DNA of 64,000 bases from Deinococcus sp. JMULE3 (GTDB lineage: Bacteria > Deinococcota > Deinococci > Deinococcales > Deinococcaceae): assembly GCF_013337115.1 (NCBI RefSeq), contig NZ_SGWE01000004.1, positions 1-64,000 on the forward strand, written 5' to 3'. The position numbers and the translations under genes were made by a program. The number at the start of each line of letters is the position of its first letter. Within the stretch, counting starts at the first letter, position 1. The notes beneath the pieces were generated by a model. It was given only the letters and a program-made list of their open reading frames with translations. It had not been told where the DNA came from and did not search any database. Below are positions 27,299-39,103 of the stretch, piece after piece.

Positions 27299-28390
27299 TC
27301 ACCGCCCGAACAGCCAGGTGCTCAGGCGCGTATTCAGCAGCGCGCGGCCCAGCAGCGCCGGAATGCCCAGCGCCAGGAAGAAGTATCCCAGCATCGTCAG
27401 CGCCACCTGCCACGGCGCGCCGTCCGGGGCGTCCCAGCGTTCCAGCGCCTGCAGCAGCGCCGGGTGGATCAGGTACACCTGCAGGCTGACCGTGCCCAGC
27501 AGCGCCACCGTCAGGCGCACCGTGGACGCGCTGCGCTGCACCCGGAACGCCAGTCCCAGCAGCGCCAGCGCCGTCAGGCTGGTGTACACCCACGACAGGC
27601 CCGAGTACACGATCGGCGTGACCCGCTCGCCACGCGCGTACGCCAGTGCCTCGGGCAGGTACAGGCTGAACGCCAGCGTCAGGACCGGCAGCAGCACCCA
27701 GCGCCTGCGCCGCCACCACGCCGGGAACTCGTCCAGACGCGCGCCGACCGCGACGCCCAGCGTAATGGGCAGCATGTACCACAGCACCGTGCTCGCCGGG
27801 AACGGCAGGCGCAGCACCTCCCGGTTCAGCAGGTACAGGCCCAGCTGCAACGCCGCGCCGAACAGCAGCGCCGCCGTGATGCTGGGCTTGCGGCGTGCCA
27901 GGGGCAGCATCAGCGGCAGCACGACGTACACCTCCAGCGCCACCAGCAGGAAGTACAGGTGGTAACTGGCCTTCCCGTACAGCAGCCAGTCGCGCCAGCG
28001 GGCCGGGTCCGTCAGGGACTCGGGGACGCGCTGATCCGTCCACACGTACCACAGGGCGTACAGCACGCTCCACAGCAGGTACGGCCACCCGCCGCGCGTC
28101 AGGCGACGCCAGAAGTACCGTTTCGGCTCGAAGCGTTTCAGGAGGCTGCGGGTCAGCACGACCGCCGACAGGAACACGAAGGCGGGCACCGCGAAGTGCA
28201 GCGTGCGGTTCAGGATCAACGTGTACAGGTGCGCCGTGGAGGCCGGATCGAGGTACCGCAGCATCACCCCGGTCGAGTGGTGCGCGACGACCTCAATGAT
28301 CGTCAGGCCCCGGAACATGTCGATGGCCGTCAGGTTTCCCTTCGGGACCGGGGCCGGGGGGGCGGGTGAAACAGGGTCAGCGTCCTTCAC
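27299..28390 (-). CDS. Acyltransferase family 3 membrane protein
   Basis: This 363-residue polytopic protein has about ten hydrophobic segments. The N-terminal motif DMFRGLTIIEVVAHHSTGVML contains the His of the acyltransferase_3 (OafA/NodX) family, which O-acetylates or O-acylates surface glycans. PAFVFLSAVVLTRSLLKRFEPKRYFWRR is the second conserved segment. The GTG start at 28390 has TAGCCT 8 bases upstream (28399-28404). It lies upstream of the secreted hydrolase on the same strand, separated by 47 bases. The acceptor is unknown. Confidence 0.85.
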   Translation of the reverse strand: MKDADPVSPAPPAPVPKGNLTAIDMFRGLTIIEVVAHHSTGVMLRYLDPASTAHLYTLILNRTLHFAVPAFVFLSAVVLTRSLLKRFEPKRYFWRRLTRGGWPYLLWSVLYALWYVWTDQRVPESLTDPARWRDWLLYGKASYHLYFLLVALEVYVVLPLMLPLARRKPSITAALLFGAALQLGLYLLNREVLRLPFPASTVLWYMLPITLGVAVGARLDEFPAWWRRRRWVLLPVLTLAFSLYLPEALAYARGERVTPIVYSGLSWVYTSLTALALLGLAFRVQRSASTVRLTVALLGTVSLQVYLIHPALLQALERWDAPDGAPWQVALTMLGYFFLALGIPALLGRALLNTRLSTWLFGR

Positions 28391-28436
28391 AATCTCTCAG
28401 GCTACCCCAGCGCCATCAAGAACTCGTGAACGTCGT

Positions 28437-29543
<1,107 letters not shown>

Positions 29544-29630
29544 GACGCGGAGGCTAGCACGCGCCTGGCAGCCCGCCGACCCGCCTGCATAACGTCCCCG
29601 GCACACGGACGCCGCGCCGCCCATGTTCGC

Positions 29631-29636
29631 TACGCT
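29631..29636 (+). promoter_or_regulatory. Leaderless -10 hexamer of the TauE gene
   Basis: TACGCT directly precedes one GTG and is 6 bases before another. It selects GTG 29643 as start. Confidence 0.5.
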
Positions 29637-29642
29637 GTGCCG

Positions 29643-30392
29643 GTGCCCGGTCCCGAAGTCCTGCTGTACGGCCTCCCCCTCGCGTTCCTCGCGGGGTTCA
29701 TCGATGCGGTCGCCGGGGGCGGCGGCACCATCACCCTCCCGACCCTGTTCTTCATGGGCCTGAGCCCCGCGCAGGTCGTCGCCACGAACAAACTCCTGGC
29801 GATCTTCGGGTCCGGCAGCGCCACCGTGCAGTACTGGCGCAAAGGACACGTCGACCGTCCCCTCGTCCTGCGGCTGATCCCCCTGGCCCTGCTCGGCAGC
29901 GCGGTCGGCGCCTCCCTCGTGCACTTCGTGAACCCCGACGCGTTCCGTACCCTCGTCGGCGTGGTCATCCTCGGCGTCGGTGCCCTCGTCCTGGCGAACA
30001 AATCCTTCGGGCTGGAGGACCGCTACCCCGGCCTCACCGCCCGCACGCTGGCCCTCACGCTGCCCGGCACGTTCATCATCGGGATGTACGACGGCTTCCT
30101 CGGCCCCGGCACCGGCACGTTCGCCATGTTCCTGTTCGCCCTCGCCGGATTCAACCTCGTCCGCGCCAGCGGCAACGCCCGCACGCTGAATTTCGCCACG
30201 AACCTCGGCGCGTTCCTGTTCTTCCTGATCGGCGGGCAGATGGTCTGGTGGATCGGCCTGCCCATGGGCCTCGCCAACGCCCTCGGCGCGGCGCTCGGCG
30301 CCCGCATGGCCATGTTGCGCGGCAGCGCCTTCGTGAAGTGGATGTACGGCCTGATCGTCCTGCTCGTCAGCGCCCGACTGTTCCTGAGCTGA
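29643..30392 (+). CDS. TauE/SafE (TSUP) family membrane transporter
   Basis: This 249-residue protein has about eight hydrophobic segments. The start [20 protein letters not shown] is the TSUP family signature (putative sulfite, sulfoacetate or taurine-derived anion export), and a second half-signature [17 protein letters not shown] follows near residue 145. Two GTG codons compete (29637 and 29643). TACGCT at 29631-29636 abuts the first and lies 6 bases before the second, so GTG 29643 fits the leaderless rule. The 3' end overlaps the convergent DUF1622 gene by 26 bases. Confidence 0.88.
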   Translation: MPGPEVLLYGLPLAFLAGFIDAVAGGGGTITLPTLFFMGLSPAQVVATNKLLAIFGSGSATVQYWRKGHVDRPLVLRLIPLALLGSAVGASLVHFVNPDAFRTLVGVVILGVGALVLANKSFGLEDRYPGLTARTLALTLPGTFIIGMYDGFLGPGTGTFAMFLFALAGFNLVRASGNARTLNFATNLGAFLFFLIGGQMVWWIGLPMGLANALGAALGARMAMLRGSAFVKWMYGLIVLLVSARLFLS

Positions 30393-30759
30393 CCCGGTCC
30401 TCCAGCGCGGCCGCCTCGGCCCCCCGCGCCCGGTGCCCGTCGATCTCGCGCTGAAGGAAGAAGTTCAGCAGCGTCCGCAGCGCCGCGATCGCCGCCAGCT
30501 TCCCGATGTCGTCCCACGACGGCGCGATCGCCGTGCGTAGGATGTCCGCCGCGAGCGTGAACTCCAGCGCCACGGCCAGCCAGCGGCCCAACTCCAGCCG
30601 CAGCGACTCCTTCTGCGCGTCCGGCTGCGCCGAGGGCCTCACGAACGCCACCAGCGCCCGGATCAGCGCCAGCAGCGCTGCCAGCGCGATGATCAGGGCC
30701 GCCGCGACCTCCACCCCGGTCGCCACGATCTCCGTCCAGCCCTTCACCAGCTCCAGCAT
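30367..30759 (-). CDS. DUF1622 family membrane protein
   Basis: This 130-residue protein has a hydrophobic helix ([22 protein letters not shown], residues 15-37), then [28 protein letters not shown] and a third helix ([17 protein letters not shown]). This three-helix pattern with RTxLNFFLxxEI is typical of DUF1622 proteins, whose function is unknown. Start ATG 30759, with CAGGCT, a one-mismatch leaderless hexamer, 6 bases upstream. Convergent overlap with the TauE gene. Confidence 0.75.
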   Translation of the reverse strand: MLELVKGWTEIVATGVEVAAALIIALAALLALIRALVAFVRPSAQPDAQKESLRLELGRWLAVALEFTLAADILRTAIAPSWDDIGKLAAIAALRTLLNFFLQREIDGHRARGAEAAALEDRVSSGTVGR

Positions 30760-30801
30760 TCACCCAGCCTGCCACGCCCACCGCAGCCCCGGCGGGGGAG
30801 A

Positions 30802-31311
30802 TCAAGAATCGGTGGAGGCCCACCCCAGCGACCGCACCGCCCGCATATACGCCGCCCGCTCGAACACGAACGGCCCGAAGCCCGCATACGACCAGAATGG
30901 CGCCGGTGGGCGATTCGGTCGCACTGAAGGAACTTCCTGTTTCATTCGGTGGATTTGCTGGAAGTCGAGCCAGCGCACCTCGCGCTCGCCCACTTCAATG
31001 CGAGCGACGAGGGGCCAGCACAGCAACTCTCCGCAGCCACATTCCAGCAGGGCGACCCGTTCTCCCACGAAATTGCTCAGGAGGTTGCCCCGCTCCGGCT
31101 CACCCAGCCACGCCGTCTGAATCTCCGCTGCGAATTGCCGGGGCAGTCCGGCGTAACTGCCCGCCAGGGACCGCTCCCCGGTCGCCTGCGCGGCGACGTC
31201 CTCCCAGCGGCGTACGAGTTCCACGAGGGGCGTGCCGTTCACGAGGATCAGCACCGTGTCCTCCTCGCCGTCCCAGAATTCCCAGCGCAGGTCCAGCGTG
31301 TCGAAGGTCAT
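30802..31311 (-). CDS. Conserved hypothetical protein with CGCGE motif
   Basis: The 169-residue soluble protein is not recognised by function. It shows [20 protein letters not shown] (residues 88-107), a cysteine-glycine motif found in widespread bacterial proteins of unknown role, and a C-terminal aromatic patch ([17 protein letters not shown]). The gene begins 4 bases after the HAD phosphatase stop on the same strand, so it is the second gene of that transcript. Three nearby cysteines could bind metal, but this is speculation. Confidence 0.65.
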   Translation of the reverse strand: MTFDTLDLRWEFWDGEEDTVLILVNGTPLVELVRRWEDVAAQATGERSLAGSYAGLPRQFAAEIQTAWLGEPERGNLLSNFVGERVALLECGCGELLCWPLVARIEVGEREVRWLDFQQIHRMKQEVPSVRPNRPPAPFWSYAGFGPFVFERAAYMRAVRSLGWASTDS

Positions 31312-31315
31312 CCGG

Positions 31316-32110
31316 TCAGAGGGTCAGGGCCAGCTCGACCGCTTCCCGCAGGCCGCCCTCGTCCACGTGCGCGACGCGGTAGCGGCTGGCGGCGACGGCG
31401 GGTGCGTCGGCGTTCCCCATGGCGACCGGGTGCCCCACGACACGCAGGGCGGTGACGTCGTTCTCGCCGTCCCCGACCATCATCACGCGGTCCATGGTCA
31501 GGCCGTACTGCGCCGCCACGCGCTGCACTGCGGTGCCCTTGCTGACCCCGGCGCGCGTGACGCTGATGAACATCGCGTCCGGCATGACCGGGCTGCCCGC
31601 CGGGTGCAGGTCCATGCCGGGGTGGGCTTCGGCGACGACGGTGCCTTCCTCGGCGCGGGGCACGACCCACTGCGCGCGGACGACCGTGCCGTCCAGACTG
31701 CCGGGCGTGCGCGCGTCGTACGGGACGCCCAGCAGTGCCGCGTGCCGCTCGGCCAGGTCGCCGGGTTTCGTGATGGCGAACTCCAGGTCGGTGTAGACCT
31801 CCAGCAGGCGGTCTGTCTGCGCGGCGCGGTCGATCAGCATGTACAGGCCGTCCTCGGGAATCGCCTCGGACAGGCTGTTCCCATTGCCGACGTTCACGAT
31901 GCTCGCGCCGTTCTGGAAGACGTGCCAGCCGTCCGGGTCGAGCCGCTCGGCATACGCGCGGGCGTTGCCGATGGCGGGGCGACCGCTGCACAGCGCGATC
32001 CGCACGCCGCGCGCGCGGGCGTCGGCCAGCGCGGCCCACACGTCGTCCCGCACGAGGTTCCCGGTGCCCACCAGGGTGCCGTCCACATCCACACAGATCA
32101 GTCCAAGCAT
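31316..32110 (-). CDS. HAD-superfamily hydrolase, Cof type
   Basis: This is a 264-residue phosphatase of the Cof/YbiV subfamily. Motif I is [14 protein letters not shown], motif II lies in ALCSGRP, and motif IV with its metal-binding acids is [14 protein letters not shown] (about residue 218). The large C2B cap fits residues 85-185. Substrates in this subfamily are sugar phosphates, flavin or pyridoxal phosphates; none can be chosen. Start ATG 32110 with TATCAT at 32117-32122, 6 bases upstream. Confidence 0.9.
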   Translation of the reverse strand: MLGLICVDVDGTLVGTGNLVRDDVWAALADARARGVRIALCSGRPAIGNARAYAERLDPDGWHVFQNGASIVNVGNGNSLSEAIPEDGLYMLIDRAAQTDRLLEVYTDLEFAITKPGDLAERHAALLGVPYDARTPGSLDGTVVRAQWVVPRAEEGTVVAEAHPGMDLHPAGSPVMPDAMFISVTRAGVSKGTAVQRVAAQYGLTMDRVMMVGDGENDVTALRVVGHPVAMGNADAPAVAASRYRVAHVDEGGLREAVELALTL

Positions 32111-32164
32111 CCGGGAATGATAGACCCCGCCTGTCAGGAGGGTACCGGGTCGTGCAGGTTGCCC

Positions 32165-33067
32165 TTAGCGGGTGGCGGGCGTGGGGGGCGACCAGACACC
32201 CTCGCGTTCCACGGTGGCGCAGCCGCCCACATGCACCTTCGTGACGCGTTGTCCGTCGAGTTCCAGTTCGACCTCGACCTCGCCGGGAGTACCCAGCGCG
32301 TGCCCCTGGTACACGAGGCCGCACGCGCGTTCACCGCGTACTGGCAGGCGACCCTGACTGGCCAGCAGCGCCATCAGGGCGCCGCCCGCGCTGCCCGTCA
32401 CGGGGTCCTCCGGGATGCCCAGGGCAGGCGCGAAGTCCCGCGCGGCGAAGCGGTTCACACCCATCGGTGCGTACGCGTAGATGCTGCCCACGCCCAGCGC
32501 GTCGCTCAGGGCGTGGATGCGCGTCAGGTCCGGTTCCAGTCCGTCGAGGATCACGGCGTCCAGCAGCGGCACGAACACGCTCCAGAGGCCGGTGCTGGCG
32601 GCGGCCAGCGGCAGCCCGCGGTGGATCATGCGGTGGTCGATGCCCAGCGCCTCGGCGAGGTTGGCGCGCAGCGTGGCGGGCACGTCGCGGTAGGTGGGGG
32701 AGGGCTGCCGCATCCACACGCGGCGCGGCACGCCGGCCTCGGTGTGCAGGCGCAGCGGGACGCGCCCGACCAGCGTGTCGAGGTGGAGGTCCTGCCCGTC
32801 GGGCCACTGCCCGGCCTGCGCCAGCGTGAAGCCCAGGGCGATGGTGGCGTGCCCGCAGAAGTCGACCTCCTGGGTGGGCGTGAAGTACCGGACGCGCGCG
32901 ATGGTGCCCTCGCGGCGGGTGATGAACACGGTCTCGGGGGCGCCCAGCATCTCGGCGAGCGCCTGCATGTCCTGCCGGGAGAGATGCGCGGCGTCCAGCA
33001 CCACGCCCGCCCGGTTGCCGTGTCCGGGCGTCTCGGTGAAGGCACTGACCTCGCTGTAGGCGATCAT
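32165..33067 (-). CDS. PhzF-family isomerase-like protein
   Basis: This 300-residue protein has a two-domain diaminopimelate-epimerase-like fold. N-terminal half: [19 protein letters not shown] and the catalytic Glu in [12 protein letters not shown]. The middle has [13 protein letters not shown], and the C-terminal domain has [16 protein letters not shown]. Most PhzF proteins are unlinked to phenazine synthesis, and no phenazine genes are nearby, so the substrate is unknown. Start ATG 33067 with TAAAAT at 33074-33079. A copy of the 34-bp palindromic element lies 44 bases upstream. Confidence 0.87.
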   Translation of the reverse strand: MIAYSEVSAFTETPGHGNRAGVVLDAAHLSRQDMQALAEMLGAPETVFITRREGTIARVRYFTPTQEVDFCGHATIALGFTLAQAGQWPDGQDLHLDTLVGRVPLRLHTEAGVPRRVWMRQPSPTYRDVPATLRANLAEALGIDHRMIHRGLPLAAASTGLWSVFVPLLDAVILDGLEPDLTRIHALSDALGVGSIYAYAPMGVNRFAARDFAPALGIPEDPVTGSAGGALMALLASQGRLPVRGERACGLVYQGHALGTPGEVEVELELDGQRVTKVHVGGCATVEREGVWSPPTPATR

Positions 33068-33111
33068 TCCGGCATTTTACCGCAGAAGTCTGCCGCCGAA
33101 GGGACAAAAAT

Positions 33112-33145
33112 TTCACGCGCTAGATAAATCGTGAAACTATTCACT
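33112..33145. promoter_or_regulatory. 34-bp palindromic element, copy 1
   Basis: TTCACG at 33112, CGTGAA at 33130 and TTCACT at 33140. The first two form a perfect 7-base inverted repeat (TTTCACG/CGTGAAA). It lies between the ends of the AMP-ligase gene and the promoter of the PhzF gene. Same spacings as copies at 47828 and 49484. Confidence 0.65.
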
Positions 33146-33184
33146 TATTGACATTATCCGTCGTGTTGATCGAGACCAGGAGCA

Positions 33185-34549
33185 TCACAGGCGGGCACGG
33201 AGTTCACCGCGCGCCACCTTCCCCAGCGGCGTCCTCGGCAGCGGACCCAGCACCCACCGCACGGGCCTCAGGCGACGCGGCCACCGCGCCAGCGCGAAGG
33301 CGTGCAGCGTCGCCTCGGCCACGTCACCCTCCACGAACGCCACAGGCCGCTGCCCGTACTCTGCGCACGGGACCGGCAGGACCGCGCACGCCACCACCCC
33401 CGGCACGGCCAGCAGCGCCGCTTCCAGCTGAGCGGGCCAGACGTTCTCCCCGCCGATCACCATCAGGTCGTCCGCGCGGCCCCGCAGGGTCAGCCGCCCC
33501 GAGGCGTCCAGGACGCCCAGGTCACCGGTCGGGTGCCAGCCCCGGCGCAGCAGCCCACGCGCCAGCACCCGTCCGTCCGGCGCGACCCGCACGGTCACGC
33601 CCGGCAGGGGCCGACCCACCGACCCCGGCGCGGCGCTCTGGTCAGCCGGGGTCGCCAGGGTCAGTACGCCCAGTTCCGTGCTGCCGAACGCATTGAACAG
33701 CACGTCACCCAGCCGCGCGCGGGTCGCAGCCGCCAGTTCCGGTGACAGCGGCGCCGACCCGCTCAGTACCACCCGCAGCCGGTGCGCGTTCCCCGGCACG
33801 GCCAGCAGCCGGTGCAGGACCGTGGGAACGACCGCCACCACCTCGGCCCCCACGGCGTCCAGCGTGGCCCAGATCGCCTCCGGTGAGGCCCCGGCCCGCA
33901 GGTGCAGCGGCGCCCCCACCCCCAGCGCCAGAGCCAGGGTCGCCAGTCCATGCCCGTGCCACAGCGGCAGCGGCAACACGACCGGAGCGTCCCGGTGCGG
34001 CCGCAGCGCGTCCAGCAGTGCCCCCGCGACCCGCAGCGCTGCCACGGGCCGCACGGCAGACCGGACCAGTCGGGGCGCCCCGGAACTCCCGGAGGTCATG
34101 AGCACCGGGCGTCCCGCACGCGGCGGCAGCCAGCCTCCCCGTCCGGCCACCCGTGGGGAAGAGGGTGGTGGGGGAGACACCAGCCCCATCCCTTCCTGAC
34201 CCGGCGCGAGGGGCACGACCCGCCAGCCCAGCCGCAGGCCAGCCAGCAGGTCCACCACGAACGCCACCTGCCCGCCGCCACCCTCCAGGCCGACGAGCGT
34301 GCCCGGCGGGTGCGCGCCCCGCCACGCCTGCGCCCGCTGCTGCACCCGCGCGTGCAACTCGCCGTAGGTCAGGTCTTTCGTCCCGTCCGACAGGGCCAAC
34401 CGCTCCGGGGAGCGCCACGCCTGCCACGCCACCACGCCCGCCAGCGTCGGGCCCTCGCGTCCCAGGCAGCGCAGCAGGGACAGCACCGCCCGCGCGGGTC
34501 GCTCGCCCAGCGCACCCGTCGCCCGGACCGCCGCCCAGGCCTGCCTCAC
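33185..34549 (-). CDS. AMP-binding acyl-CoA ligase-like enzyme
   Basis: This 454-residue adenylate-forming enzyme is rather short for the family. Motifs: P-loop-like MTSGSSGAPRLV, FNAFGSTELG for adenylate binding, WHPTGDLGVLD with the conserved Asp, LRGRADDLMVIGGENVWPAQLE as the hinge and PRTPLGKVARGEL with the catalytic Lys. It resembles fatty-acid or o-succinylbenzoate CoA ligases. GTG 34549 overlaps the SDR stop as GTGA, so the two are translationally coupled. The far longer upstream frame is an SDR shadow. The acid substrate is unknown. Confidence 0.83.
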   Translation of the reverse strand: MRQAWAAVRATGALGERPARAVLSLLRCLGREGPTLAGVVAWQAWRSPERLALSDGTKDLTYGELHARVQQRAQAWRGAHPPGTLVGLEGGGGQVAFVVDLLAGLRLGWRVVPLAPGQEGMGLVSPPPPSSPRVAGRGGWLPPRAGRPVLMTSGSSGAPRLVRSAVRPVAALRVAGALLDALRPHRDAPVVLPLPLWHGHGLATLALALGVGAPLHLRAGASPEAIWATLDAVGAEVVAVVPTVLHRLLAVPGNAHRLRVVLSGSAPLSPELAAATRARLGDVLFNAFGSTELGVLTLATPADQSAAPGSVGRPLPGVTVRVAPDGRVLARGLLRRGWHPTGDLGVLDASGRLTLRGRADDLMVIGGENVWPAQLEAALLAVPGVVACAVLPVPCAEYGQRPVAFVEGDVAEATLHAFALARWPRRLRPVRWVLGPLPRTPLGKVARGELRARL

Positions 34550-35397
34550 CGACGCCGCTCCAGGCGGGCCTCGACCCGCTCGGCCCACGCCAGTCCGCGC
34601 GTCAGGAGGCCCGGGCATACGATGCCCGCGACCTCCATGCCCGGCAGCCACCACGGCGCGACCCGCACCACCCGCCGCACGAACGGCAGCGTGACCACCT
34701 CGGCCGCCTCGGCGGCACTCAGCGCGGGCAGGAAGCGGTAGGCGCGGGTCGGGGCGATCATCGGCGTGCGTACCAGCGGCAGGTACACCGACGCGCCCCG
34801 CACCCCCGGCCACTCCGCGACCGCCGCCTGAAACCACAGGTCGAACGCCGCCTTGCTGCCCTGGTACGCCCCCCAGCGCGGCGCGCCCACGTGCCGCGCC
34901 GCCACGCTCGACACATTCACCACCACACTCCGCGCCTCCAGCGCCGGGCGCAGCGCCAGCAGCAGCCGCGCCGGACCCGTCACGTTGACCGCCAGCAGCC
35001 GCTCCAGATCCGCCCTCGGCGCGCCGTCCAGCGCCCGCCGCCGCACCGACCGTCCCGCGTTGCTCACCACGCCCGCCAGGACCGGCGCGACCGACCGCAC
35101 CACCTCCGCCGCCGCGTCCACCGACGCCGGGTCGCTCAGGTCCGCCGGGATCACCACCGCCCGACCCCCCGTCGCCTCGACCCGCGCGGCCACCTCGCGC
35201 AGCCGCTCCTCGCGCCGCGCCAGCAGCAGCACGGTCGCCCCGGCCGCGCCCAGCCGCAGCGCCGTCGCCTCGCCCACCCCGGACGACGCACCGGTCACCA
35301 GCACCGCCCGGCCCCCCACTGCCCCACGCAGGGCACTCAGGTCACGGCAGGCAGGCGGGGACAGCAGGGCGCGGCGCACGGGCGCATCGTCCCACAC
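34546..35397 (-). CDS. Short-chain dehydrogenase/reductase
   Basis: This is a 283-residue classical SDR. The cofactor motif is [19 protein letters not shown] (from about residue 32), then VVSNAGRS, the catalytic Ser in [11 protein letters not shown] and [11 protein letters not shown] with catalytic Tyr and Lys. RREERL after the second strand suggests NADPH. The hydrophobic C-terminal segment ([21 protein letters not shown]) recalls SDRs acting on lipids. It is the first gene of a two-gene operon with the AMP ligase. The GTG start at 35397 is uncertain; a GTG six codons in is also possible. Confidence 0.83.
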   Translation of the reverse strand: MWDDAPVRRALLSPPACRDLSALRGAVGGRAVLVTGASSGVGEATALRLGAAGATVLLLARREERLREVAARVEATGGRAVVIPADLSDPASVDAAAEVVRSVAPVLAGVVSNAGRSVRRRALDGAPRADLERLLAVNVTGPARLLLALRPALEARSVVVNVSSVAARHVGAPRWGAYQGSKAAFDLWFQAAVAEWPGVRGASVYLPLVRTPMIAPTRAYRFLPALSAAEAAEVVTLPFVRRVVRVAPWWLPGMEVAGIVCPGLLTRGLAWAERVEARLERRR

Positions 35398-35437
35398 ACC
35401 GCCCCGGTGCGGCGCGCAATGTGACCGGTCCCTGTGG

Positions 35438-36307
<870 letters not shown>

Positions 36308-36363
36308 GGCCGCCACGCTACCGCACCGCGTCCCAGTCCACGCCGCCCGGACTTAGACGTGAT

Positions 36364-36369
36364 TACAGT
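36364..36369 (+). promoter_or_regulatory. Leaderless -10 hexamer of the amidase gene
   Basis: TACAGT lies 7 bases before GTG 36377 and decides that start against the long open frame that continues upstream. Confidence 0.55.
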
Positions 36370-36376
36370 GGAGGAC

Positions 36377-37789
36377 GTGACCCTGCAACCCGACCCGATC
36401 CTGGACCTCGACGCCGTGGCCCTGGCCGCCGCCACCCGCCGCGGCGACCTGACGTGCAGCGAGGTGACCCGCACGTACCTAAGTCGCGTGACCGCCCTGA
36501 ATAGCCGCCTGCACGCCGTGATCACCGTGAACCCCGAGGCCCAGGCCGACGCGGACCGACTGGACGCCGTCAGCGCCGAGCGGCGCGGCCCGCTGCACGG
36601 CGTGCCCATGCTCATCAAGGACAACATCGACGTGGCGGGCCTGCCCACCACCGCCGGAAGTGCCCTGCTTGCGGGTCACGTTCCCGAAGCGGACGCCCCA
36701 CTGGTCACGCGGCTGCGCAACGCCGGGGCCGTGATCCTGGGCAAGGCGAATATGACCGAATGGGCGAACTTCATGACACTCGCCATGCCCAACGGCTACT
36801 CCAGCGCGGGCGGTCAGACCGTGAACCCCTGGGGGGACGGCCTGGACACCGGCGGCAGCAGCAGCGGCAGCGGCGTGGCGGTCGCCGCGCGCCTGTGCGC
36901 CGCCGCGATCGGCACGGAAACCAGCGGCAGCATCGTCAGCCCGGCGCACCAGAACGGCGTGATCGGCGTGAAACCCACCCTGGGCCTCGTCCCCCGCACC
37001 GGGATCGTGCCCATCAGCCACAGTCAGGACACCGCCGGGCCCATCACCCGCAGCGTCCGCGACGCCGCGCTGATCCTGAGCGTCATCGGCGGGCCGGACG
37101 ACCGGGACGACATCACCCGCCGCCTCCCCGTCCCGGACCTGACCGTCTGGCCGGACGTGCTGCGCGGCGCGCACCTGGGCGTCATCCGCGACGAGAACGG
37201 CGTCACGCCCGCCGAGTCCGCCGCCCTGGACCACCTGACCGGCACCCTGCTGGACGCCGGGGCGACCCTGCACGACGTCGCGTTCCCCAGCCGCGCCGAC
37301 CTGAACGCCCACGGCTGGAGCCTCGAAGTCCTGGAGCACGAGTTCAAGGGCGACCTGAACGCCTACCTGCGCGGCGTCACGCACGGCCCCCGCAGCCTCC
37401 AGGCCGTGATCGACGCGAACGACACCGACCCGGAACGCCTGCTGCGCTACGGGCAGACCCTGCTGCACGCTGCGCAGGGCACCCGCGGGGACGCGACCGA
37501 ACCCGCCTACCTCCAGGCCCGCGAGCGCGACCTGCGCCTGACCCGCACCCGCGGCTTCGACCCGCTGTTCGCGCAGGGCCTCGACCTGATCATCTTCCCC
37601 GGCATCCACGGCTACGGACTGGCCGCGAAGGCCGGGTACCCCAGCCTCGCCCTGCCCGTCACGCCCGCCGGTGCCGCGACCCCGTGCGGCGCCCTGCTCG
37701 TCGCTCCTGCCGGGGGCGAGGGCCGCCTGCTCTCGCTGGCCGCCGAACTCAACCGCCTGCTCGGCGGTGTGCGCTTCCCCGAGCAGTAA
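36377..37789 (+). CDS. Amidase (amidase-signature family)
   Basis: This is a 470-residue Ser-Ser-Lys amidase. The catalytic Lys is in [20 protein letters not shown], the cis-Ser in [13 protein letters not shown] (about residue 158) and the nucleophile Ser in [16 protein letters not shown]. Residues such as [20 protein letters not shown] match the non-GatA branch (6-aminohexanoate or peptide amidases), and there are no gatB/gatC genes, so a catabolic amidase is more likely than the tRNA amidotransferase subunit. It is divergent from pheA. A hairpin at 37803-37835 follows. Confidence 0.9.
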   Translation: MTLQPDPILDLDAVALAAATRRGDLTCSEVTRTYLSRVTALNSRLHAVITVNPEAQADADRLDAVSAERRGPLHGVPMLIKDNIDVAGLPTTAGSALLAGHVPEADAPLVTRLRNAGAVILGKANMTEWANFMTLAMPNGYSSAGGQTVNPWGDGLDTGGSSSGSGVAVAARLCAAAIGTETSGSIVSPAHQNGVIGVKPTLGLVPRTGIVPISHSQDTAGPITRSVRDAALILSVIGGPDDRDDITRRLPVPDLTVWPDVLRGAHLGVIRDENGVTPAESAALDHLTGTLLDAGATLHDVAFPSRADLNAHGWSLEVLEHEFKGDLNAYLRGVTHGPRSLQAVIDANDTDPERLLRYGQTLLHAAQGTRGDATEPAYLQARERDLRLTRTRGFDPLFAQGLDLIIFPGIHGYGLAAKAGYPSLALPVTPAGAATPCGALLVAPAGGEGRLLSLAAELNRLLGGVRFPEQ

Positions 37790-37802
37790 CCGCACCGCGG
37801 AA

Positions 37803-37835
37803 GAGGGGCGGCCGGATGCACCCTGGCCGCCCCTC
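37803..37835. terminator. Bidirectional terminator
   Basis: The 11-bp stem GAGGGGCGGCC/GGCCGCCCCTC lies between the convergent amidase and minC genes. Confidence 0.65.
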
Positions 37836-37844
37836 ACTGTTCGC

Positions 37845-38468
37845 CTATTTCTGCACGTCGATGTGAATCACGCCGCCCTGCAGCCGCGCGATTTCCGCCA
37901 CGGGCTGCCCCTCGCGGTGGCGCATGTTGCTCAGACTGCTGCCCTCCGGCGCGCGCGCCACCGCGTCCCCGATGCGGATCTGCGTGCTCGCGATGGGCCG
38001 CGCCCACACGATCGCGTCCGCGTGCCCGCCCAGCCCCGCGTGCGCCACGCCGCGCAGCGCGCCCACCACGATCACGTCCCCGCCCGCCAGGATCTCCGCG
38101 CCGGGGTTCACGTCCCCCAGCACGATCACGCTGCCGGGGAACTCGCGGTGGTACCCGGCGCGCAGGGTGTGCGTGACGATCTCCGTGCGCGCCGGGAGGA
38201 GCGCGGGTGCCTCGGGAACCGTGGGGGTGGGCGCGGGTGCCGGGACGCTCACGCGCGGCGCCCGCACCCGCCCCGGCGTGCCCCCCGCGGCGCGGATGGC
38301 GCGCAGCGCCGCCTCGACCGCCTCCGGGTCGGCGTCGCCCTGCAACTCGATGGTCACGGCGCTTGCCAGCAGGTCCGCGCGGACGCTCAGGGCGTCCTGC
38401 ACGCTGCTGCCGGTGTCGCCGGGTTCGATCAGGAGGTTCAGGCCGCCCAGGGTGCCGCGCAACTTCAT
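37845..38468 (-). CDS. minC: Septum site-determining protein MinC
   Basis: MinC inhibits FtsZ polymerisation at the poles. The 207-residue protein has an N-terminal MinC_N-like domain and a C-terminal right-handed beta-helix domain from about residue 105 (VIVLGDVNPGAEILAGGDVIVVGALRG, shown here in part; ADAIVWARPIASTQIRIGD). A proline-rich linker (VPAPAPTPTVP) joins them. ATG 38468 is selected by TAGAGT at 38476-38481; an in-frame start 30 codons upstream lies outside the promoter. No minD or minE adjoins. The ParA-like gene at 40276 is too distinct to be minD. Confidence 0.88.
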   Translation of the reverse strand: MKLRGTLGGLNLLIEPGDTGSSVQDALSVRADLLASAVTIELQGDADPEAVEAALRAIRAAGGTPGRVRAPRVSVPAPAPTPTVPEAPALLPARTEIVTHTLRAGYHREFPGSVIVLGDVNPGAEILAGGDVIVVGALRGVAHAGLGGHADAIVWARPIASTQIRIGDAVARAPEGSSLSNMRHREGQPVAEIARLQGGVIHIDVQK

Positions 38469-38569
38469 GAGTTGCACTCTAGCGTGACGCTCATGCTCGG
38501 ACGTGCGCGTCCCCCACGCCGGGCGGCGATGGTGTAAGATGCGTCTCATGCTTTGCAAGGAGACTTCCT

Positions 38570-38974
38570 TTGGTGCAGCTTGATTCCGGCGCGGTCGTGG
38601 AGGGCCGCGTGACGCGCGTGACCGACTTCGGCGCGTTCATCCAGTTCGAGAACGGCGAGACGGGCCTCGTGCACATCTCGCAGATCGCGCACTCCTTCGT
38701 GCGGAACATTCATGACCACGTCCGCGAGGGCGAGAACGTGGAAGTGAAGGTTCTGGGCCGGGACGAACGCGGTCGCCTCGACCTCTCCATCAAGGAACTC
38801 CTCGAGGAACCCGAGGAAGTCCCCCGCCCCCGCGCGATTGGCCGTCAGAGCCCGCAGTTCGAGGCAAAACTCCGCTCGTTCATGCGCGACGCCAAGGAAC
38901 GCACCCACGGTGGTGGGGGCGGCGGTGGCGGCGGCGCCGCGAAGAAACCCGCTGGCGGCAAGCGTAAGCGCTGA
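38570..38974 (+). CDS. S1-domain RNA-binding protein (YabR-like)
   Basis: The product has 134 residues. The S1/OB-fold fills residues 3-75 (SGAVVEGRVTRVTDFGAFIQ, then GLVHISQIAHSFV). The tail is basic and contains nine consecutive Gly before AAKKPAGGKRKR. Such single-S1 proteins (YabR, general stress protein 13) associate with ribosomes or RNA. The gene has a real leader: TAAGAT at 38534-38539 and AAGGAG at 38557-38562 before TTG 38570 or GTG 38573; GTG gives normal spacing. A good terminator follows. Confidence 0.85.
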   Translation: MVQLDSGAVVEGRVTRVTDFGAFIQFENGETGLVHISQIAHSFVRNIHDHVREGENVEVKVLGRDERGRLDLSIKELLEEPEEVPRPRAIGRQSPQFEAKLRSFMRDAKERTHGGGGGGGGGAAKKPAGGKRKR

Positions 38975-38990
38975 CCCGCACCCACACCAG

Positions 38991-39024
38991 AAGGCACCCG
39001 CACTCAACGAGCGGGTGCCTTTTC
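38991..39024 (+). terminator. Intrinsic terminator of the S1 gene
   Basis: The stem AGGCACCCGC/GCGGGTGCCT has a 9-base loop and is followed by TTTT. Confidence 0.85.
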
Positions 39025-39044
39025 TGCTGCGCCACGTGCAGCGC

Positions 39045-39088
39045 AACGGAGGCGCCGGGCATGGTCAATCAGGCCCGGCGCCTCCGTT
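39045..39088 (-). terminator. Long hairpin after the PIG-L gene
   Basis: A perfect 16-bp stem (AACGGAGGCGCCGGGC and its complement) with a 12-base loop begins 16 bases past the stop of the PIG-L gene. Its tail is only TT. Confidence 0.65.
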
Positions 39089-39103
39089 CACCCAGAGCTC
39101 TGA

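Noticed and set aside
32165..33067. Phenazine biosynthesis gene
   Set aside because: PhzF homologues are widespread and no other phz gene is present.
33128..33160. Possible radiation/desiccation response motif near ATTGACAT
   Set aside because: Only one half resembles the Deinococcus RDRM palindrome; the other half is the TTCACT arm of the 34-bp element. No RDRM was recognised before recQ, uvrD or uvrC either.
33185..34837. Longer AMP-ligase start at 34837
   Set aside because: The extra 96 residues are the SDR gene read in another frame; the GTGA overlap at 34546-34549 is the natural start.
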